9,410 nt of DNA, from NCBI GenBank assembly GCA_029933565.1, contig JAOZNY010000117.1, positions 1 through 9,410 of the forward strand. The letters are read 5' to 3'. The position numbers were made by a program, and so were the translations under genes. The DNA is from Bacteroidales bacterium (GTDB lineage: Bacteria; Bacteroidota; Bacteroidia; Bacteroidales; F082). The notes under the pieces were generated by a model. The model was not told the origin of the DNA. It saw only the letters and a program-made list of their open reading frames with translations, and made no database searches. Below, one piece after another: positions 6,018 through 9,410 of this stretch. Position 1 is the stretch's first letter, and every line of letters begins with the position of its first letter.

Positions 6018-6037
6018 CAAATGCTAACGCAACAAAC

Positions 6038-7402
6038 ATGAATATTTTTATAGCTGGTGATGGGGAGGTTGGGTTTTACATTGCCGACGCATTGGTAAAC
6101 TCCAATCACGATATTACAATAATTGATCCTCACGAGGAATTATTGAAAATGGTAGAATCGCATACCGACCTGCTTACAATAGTAGGCGAGTCTAATTCGG
6201 TTTCCGTTTTAAAGCAAGCAGGTGTTGATAAAGCAGATCTTGTAATTTCCGTTCTCCACGATGAAACGGTAAATATTATTACCTCTATTCTTGCAAAAAA
6301 ACTTGGTGCAAAAAATACCATAGCAAGAGTAAATACCATGCAAAACCTAAGTGCCGATAACAGAAAAACCTACGAAGAATTAGGTATTGACTATCTTGTT
6401 TCGCCTGAAGATATTGCAGGCCACGAGGTTTTAAACATTATCAATAATCCTGAAGTTTACGAGATGTTCAATTTAACGAACGATAAACTTTCGGTTTTTT
6501 TGATCAAGATAGAAAAAGATGCTCCGGTTATTGGTAATTCGCTAATTCAAATTGCCAAGGAACATGGCCCTTTAAATTTTAGGGCTGTTGCCATTAACAG
6601 AAATCAAAATTCATTTATTCCTTTTGGCGAAACTGTTTTTATGGAGGGTGACATGGTTTATGTTATTTCCAAGCCCGAATCATTGAATGATTTATTTAAA
6701 CTTTCTGGTAAGCATAAATACGAAATTAATAATGTTATGGTAGTGGGTGGTGGCCGTGTTGGTAAGGTTATTTGCCGCGATCTGGAAAGTGAGTATAACA
6801 TAAAACTTATTGAAACTAATACTGAAAGATGCTACAAACTAACAGACATATTGCAGGACACCCTAATCATTAATGGTGATGCCAGAAGTGTTGAACTTTT
6901 GGATGACGAGGGAATTCAGAATACTGATGTTTTTGTTGCTGTAACCAACGATTCGGAAACCAACATACTTACATGCCTTCATGCTAAAAAGTTTGGTGTA
7001 AAGAAAACTGTTGCATTGGTTGAAAACCTCGATTACATAGATATTTCGCAAAACATTGGCATTGATACTATAATTAATAAAAAACTTATTGCCGCCAGTT
7101 ATATTGTAAAACATGCAATGGGAAATGAAGTTTCGTCGCTTAAAAAATGCTTAATTGGAATAAATTCTGATATTGTTGAACTTGTTGCCATGCCTGGTTC
7201 TGCTGTTACAAAATGCCCCATTAAAGATTTGAAAATTCCGGAGGGCAGCATTATTGGAGGTATTATTAGAGGTGATGAGTCGTTTATTGCTATTGGTGAT
7301 TTTCAAATTTTAGAAAATGATAAGGTTGTTGTTTTTGCCCTACCTGGTGTTGCCGACAAGGTTGAAAAATTGTTTCAAAAAAAAGGTTTTGTATTTAAAT
7401 AA
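6038..7402 (+). CDS. trkA: Trk potassium uptake system regulatory subunit TrkA
   Basis: 454-residue cytoplasmic nucleotide-binding subunit that gates the TrkH channel. It has the full two-repeat architecture (RCK_N, RCK_C, RCK_N, RCK_C), the usual length of about 450-460. The first Rossmann fold begins at the N-terminus with AGDGEVG (G7, G9, G12) and ends its second strand in an acidic residue (D30 in TIID). The second has VVGGGRVG (G237-G242) with E259 in LIETN. The RCK_C-like regions are about 140-222 and 370-454, the latter containing MPGSAVTKCPIKDL. TrkA assembles as a ring below TrkH and responds to ATP/ADP and NAD(H). The ATG at 6038 is set by the Rossmann motif starting at residue 3. 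trkH follows after 9 bases with no promoter between, so the two are one operon. Confidence 0.96.
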   Translation: MNIFIAGDGEVGFYIADALVNSNHDITIIDPHEELLKMVESHTDLLTIVGESNSVSVLKQAGVDKADLVISVLHDETVNIITSILAKKLGAKNTIARVNTMQNLSADNRKTYEELGIDYLVSPEDIAGHEVLNIINNPEVYEMFNLTNDKLSVFLIKIEKDAPVIGNSLIQIAKEHGPLNFRAVAINRNQNSFIPFGETVFMEGDMVYVISKPESLNDLFKLSGKHKYEINNVMVVGGGRVGKVICRDLESEYNIKLIETNTERCYKLTDILQDTLIINGDARSVELLDDEGIQNTDVFVAVTNDSETNILTCLHAKKFGVKKTVALVENLDYIDISQNIGIDTIINKKLIAASYIVKHAMGNEVSSLKKCLIGINSDIVELVAMPGSAVTKCPIKDLKIPEGSIIGGIIRGDESFIAIGDFQILENDKVVVFALPGVADKVEKLFQKKGFVFK

Positions 7403-7411
7403 TCTGAAAAA

Positions 7412-8872
7412 ATGCCATTTCGCTCTGTATTAAAATTTGGAACAGTTTTAAGGGTACTCAGTTTTCTGTTGATTTTCGAATCAATATTTATGCTAAGCGG
7501 AGTATTTGTTGCGTGGTATTATAACGAACCGTTTTATTACATTTTACTTTCATTTTTAATTACTGCTTTTGTTGGCGTTGCATTGTGGTACTTTTTTGGA
7601 AGGGAAAAGAAAACGTCTATTGGGAAAAGAGAAGGCTATCTCATTGTAAGTCTGGCATGGGTAGTAATTTCATTGTTTGGATCACTTCCTTATCTTATCA
7701 GTGGTGCCATACCTTCATTTACCGATGCTTTTTTTGAAACTATTTCGGGCTTTACCACAACAGGGGCTTCTATTTTAAGCGAGATTGAAGCATTGCCCAA
7801 AACCATACTTTACTGGCGTGCCATGACACACTGGATAGGTGGAATGGGAATAATTGTATTAACAGTTGCCATACTTCCATTTCTAGGAGTTGGAGGAATG
7901 CAGCTTTTAGTTGCTGAAATGCCAGGCATTACACCCGACAGGCTTCATCCCAGAGTTACTGCTACCGCTAAGCGTTTATGGGGAATTTATGTTTTGCTAA
8001 CCATTGCCGAAGTACTTTTGCTTTGGGCTGGTGAAATGGATTTGTTCGATTCGGTTTGCCATGCATTTGCCACAATGGCTACAGGAGGGTTCTCGACAAA
8101 GAATGACAGCATTGCCGGATTTGCACCTTATTCCCAATATATTATTATGTTATTTATGACTCTTGCCGGAATAAACTTTACTCTCCACTATTTGGCTCTG
8201 CATCGTAAGTTTACAAAAATTTGGGAAAATCAGGAGTTTAAAACCTATATCTCAATTATTGTAGTAATTGGTTTGCTGATTACTTTTGGACTTGTGTTTT
8301 TTATGGATACAGGAATTGAAGAGGCCTTTAGGAATGCTATGTTCACAGTAATTTCAATACTTACAACCACCGGTTTTGTTACTGCCGATTACTATGTTTG
8401 GCCTGTGTTTTTGTGGATATTGATTTTTGCTCTGATGTTTATTGGGGGTAGTGCCGGTTCAACAGGTGGTGGAATGAAGATTGTAAGGCATTTGCTACTT
8501 ATAAAAAATTCATGGCTTGAATTGAAACGTGCGCTTCATCCAAATGCAATTATCCTTGTTAAGTTCAATGGTAAGGCAGTTTCGCAGAACATTATTTTTA
8601 ATGTAATGGCATTCTTCTTAATTTATGTTACAATATTTGCTTTCGGAACAATTCTCCTTTCATTAATGGGCTACGATTTTGAAACGTCAGCTGGGGGTGC
8701 AATTGCCTCTTTGGGAAATATTGGACCTGGTATTGGTGGTGTTGGCCCTATTGAGAACTATGGTTTTTTCTCCATGCCTGCTAAATGGTTACTTTCGTTT
8801 TTAATGTTGCTCGGTAGACTCGAACTTTTTACAATTCTTATCGTACTTACTCCCGCTTTTTGGAAACAGTAA
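7412..8872 (+). CDS. trkH: Trk potassium uptake system membrane subunit TrkH
   Basis: 486-residue polytopic inner-membrane potassium translocator, full length for TrkH. It is built of four membrane-pore-membrane units, and all four pore loops are visible with their filter glycines: SGFTTTGAS (G118), TMATGGFST (G225), ILTTTGFVT (G321) and SLGNIGPG (about 433-440). Other TrkH hallmarks are THWIGGMGIIVL, GITPDRLHPRVTATAK, GGSAGSTGGGMKIVRH, which is the gating-loop region in the third unit, and the C-terminal GRLELFTILIVLTPAFWKQ. The ATG at 7412 follows the trkA stop after 9 bases with an A-rich stretch (GAAAAA) before it. With TrkA it mediates potassium uptake driven by the membrane potential and, in some species, protons or sodium. 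No sequence defect is seen. Confidence 0.97.
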   Translation: MPFRSVLKFGTVLRVLSFLLIFESIFMLSGVFVAWYYNEPFYYILLSFLITAFVGVALWYFFGREKKTSIGKREGYLIVSLAWVVISLFGSLPYLISGAIPSFTDAFFETISGFTTTGASILSEIEALPKTILYWRAMTHWIGGMGIIVLTVAILPFLGVGGMQLLVAEMPGITPDRLHPRVTATAKRLWGIYVLLTIAEVLLLWAGEMDLFDSVCHAFATMATGGFSTKNDSIAGFAPYSQYIIMLFMTLAGINFTLHYLALHRKFTKIWENQEFKTYISIIVVIGLLITFGLVFFMDTGIEEAFRNAMFTVISILTTTGFVTADYYVWPVFLWILIFALMFIGGSAGSTGGGMKIVRHLLLIKNSWLELKRALHPNAIILVKFNGKAVSQNIIFNVMAFFLIYVTIFAFGTILLSLMGYDFETSAGGAIASLGNIGPGIGGVGPIENYGFFSMPAKWLLSFLMLLGRLELFTILIVLTPAFWKQ

Positions 8873-8903
8873 ACTAAAGGAAAAGAGCGGATAAGGAAAT
8901 AAT

Positions 8904-8978
8904 AATGACCAATTATCCTAATGACTAATTATCCAATAACTAATTATCCAGTAACCAATTATCCAATAACTATTTACC
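8904..8978. repeat. 15-base tandem repeat between convergent genes
   Basis: Four clear units and a decayed fifth, consensus AATRACYAATTATCC: 8904-8919 (one extra base), 8920-8934, 8935-8949, 8950-8964 and 8965-8978 (degenerate). It fills most of the 97-base gap between the trkH stop and the convergent outer membrane gene; the last unit overlaps that gene's stop codon and final codons. I see no rho-independent terminator in the gap. Related AATTATCC arrays are, from memory, found in other Bacteroidetes. Confidence 0.8.
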
Positions 8979-9410
8979 CCCGCCAAAGGCGTAGCCGAGA
9001 GTAAATTCAAACACTATCCCACTTCCCGTTTGAGCATCTAAAGCCCATCTGTTTTGTTCATTTGGGGTTCCTTCAGTAATCTCATAATCGCCGCCGCTTA
9101 GCAAAAAGGCATAGCCCACATCAAACTGAAACAAGAAACCTTTGTTGGCTAGATATTCAATTCCAGCAGCAAGCTGAAAGAAAGAAGAAGGCCCTACTGT
9201 ATATTTGTAAAAGTTTCCTTGGTCGAGCGACACAATTTCTACACCACCACTTCCAAGTCCGTAGTTAAAGCCAGCAGAAACATAAGGAGAAAAATTTTTG
9301 GGTGAAAACAAATAGCGATATCGTGCCCCTAACTTAACTCCAGTCAAGGCTACTCCAATGCCCATATCAACAGCCATTTGCTTATGCACATAATTATGGT
9401 AGGTGAAACC
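8970..9410 (-). CDS. Outer membrane beta-barrel protein, C-terminal part only
   Basis: The frame is open to the window edge, so the N-terminus, including any signal peptide, is missing; an internal GTG at 9389 is not a convincing start because the reading continues upstream without a stop. The visible 146 residues alternate polar and hydrophobic positions in strands rich in Gly, Tyr and Phe (KLGARYRYLFS, YVSAGFNYGLG, FFQLAAGIEYLA, LFQFDVGYAFLL, IVFEFTLGYAFG) joined by polar loops, which is the pattern of a small outer membrane beta-barrel (PF13505/PF13568-like). The chain ends in GYAFGGGK rather than a terminal Phe. Function unknown. It converges with trkH, and its last codons overlap the tandem repeat. 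Confidence 0.7.
   Translation of the reverse strand, partial: GFTYHNYVHKQMAVDMGIGVALTGVKLGARYRYLFSPKNFSPYVSAGFNYGLGSGGVEIVSLDQGNFYKYTVGPSSFFQLAAGIEYLANKGFLFQFDVGYAFLLSGGDYEITEGTPNEQNRWALDAQTGSGIVFEFTLGYAFGGGK

Noticed and set aside
8904..8978. CRISPR array
   Set aside because: Units of 15 bases are directly adjacent without spacers, so this is a tandem repeat; no cas genes are present.
8970..9389. Complete 139-residue outer membrane protein starting at GTG 9389
   Set aside because: The frame continues upstream to the window edge with barrel-like sequence (GFTYHNY) and there is no signal peptide after the GTG, so the gene is partial.

Overview
The window looks like a chromosomal piece of a low-GC Bacteroidota (Bacteroidetes) genome, probably Bacteroidales or Marinilabiliales-like; this is an inference. 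The evidence is the A/T-rich sequence before start codons with no clear Shine-Dalgarno sites, several TAnnTTTG promoter -7 motifs of the Bacteroidetes sigma factor, the protein flavour of the genes, and short repeats at gene borders of a kind I associate with this phylum.

Layout. (1) 1-1100, minus: phosphoglycerate kinase (pgk), cut at its C-terminus by the window edge, with a leader and probable promoter to about 1227. (2) 1101-1479: a divergent intergenic region. (3) 1480-3413, plus: a two-gene operon with a 13-base overlap, a methionine/glutamine-type aminotransferase (YbdL family) followed by an omega-amidase (YafV family). The pair can transaminate 2-oxo acids with glutamine and hydrolyse the resulting 2-oxoglutaramate. 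(4) 3410-4126, minus: a type II toxin-antitoxin module, a ribbon-helix-helix-like antitoxin (DUF6364 type) followed by a PIN-domain toxin. It has its own promoter, and two identical 8-base sites flank the -7 element. The toxin stop and the omega-amidase stop share one CTAG palindrome. (5) 4180-5742, minus: a GT-C type membrane glycosyltransferase whose last residues are encoded by a heptanucleotide tandem repeat. (6) 5743-6037: a divergent spacer holding a MITE-like element of about 120 bases with inverted arms, then a probable trkA promoter. (7) 6038-8872, plus: the trkA-trkH potassium uptake operon. (8) 8904-8978: a 15-base tandem repeat between convergent genes. (9) 8970-9410, minus: the C-terminal part of an outer membrane beta-barrel protein that runs off the window.

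Most of the content is housekeeping (glycolysis, amino-acid salvage, potassium homeostasis). I see no clearly new multi-gene system. The parts most worth a second look are the toxin-antitoxin control region, the alternative hairpins in the pgk leader, the MITE-like element, and the way different short repeats occupy four gene borders and enter coding 3' ends.
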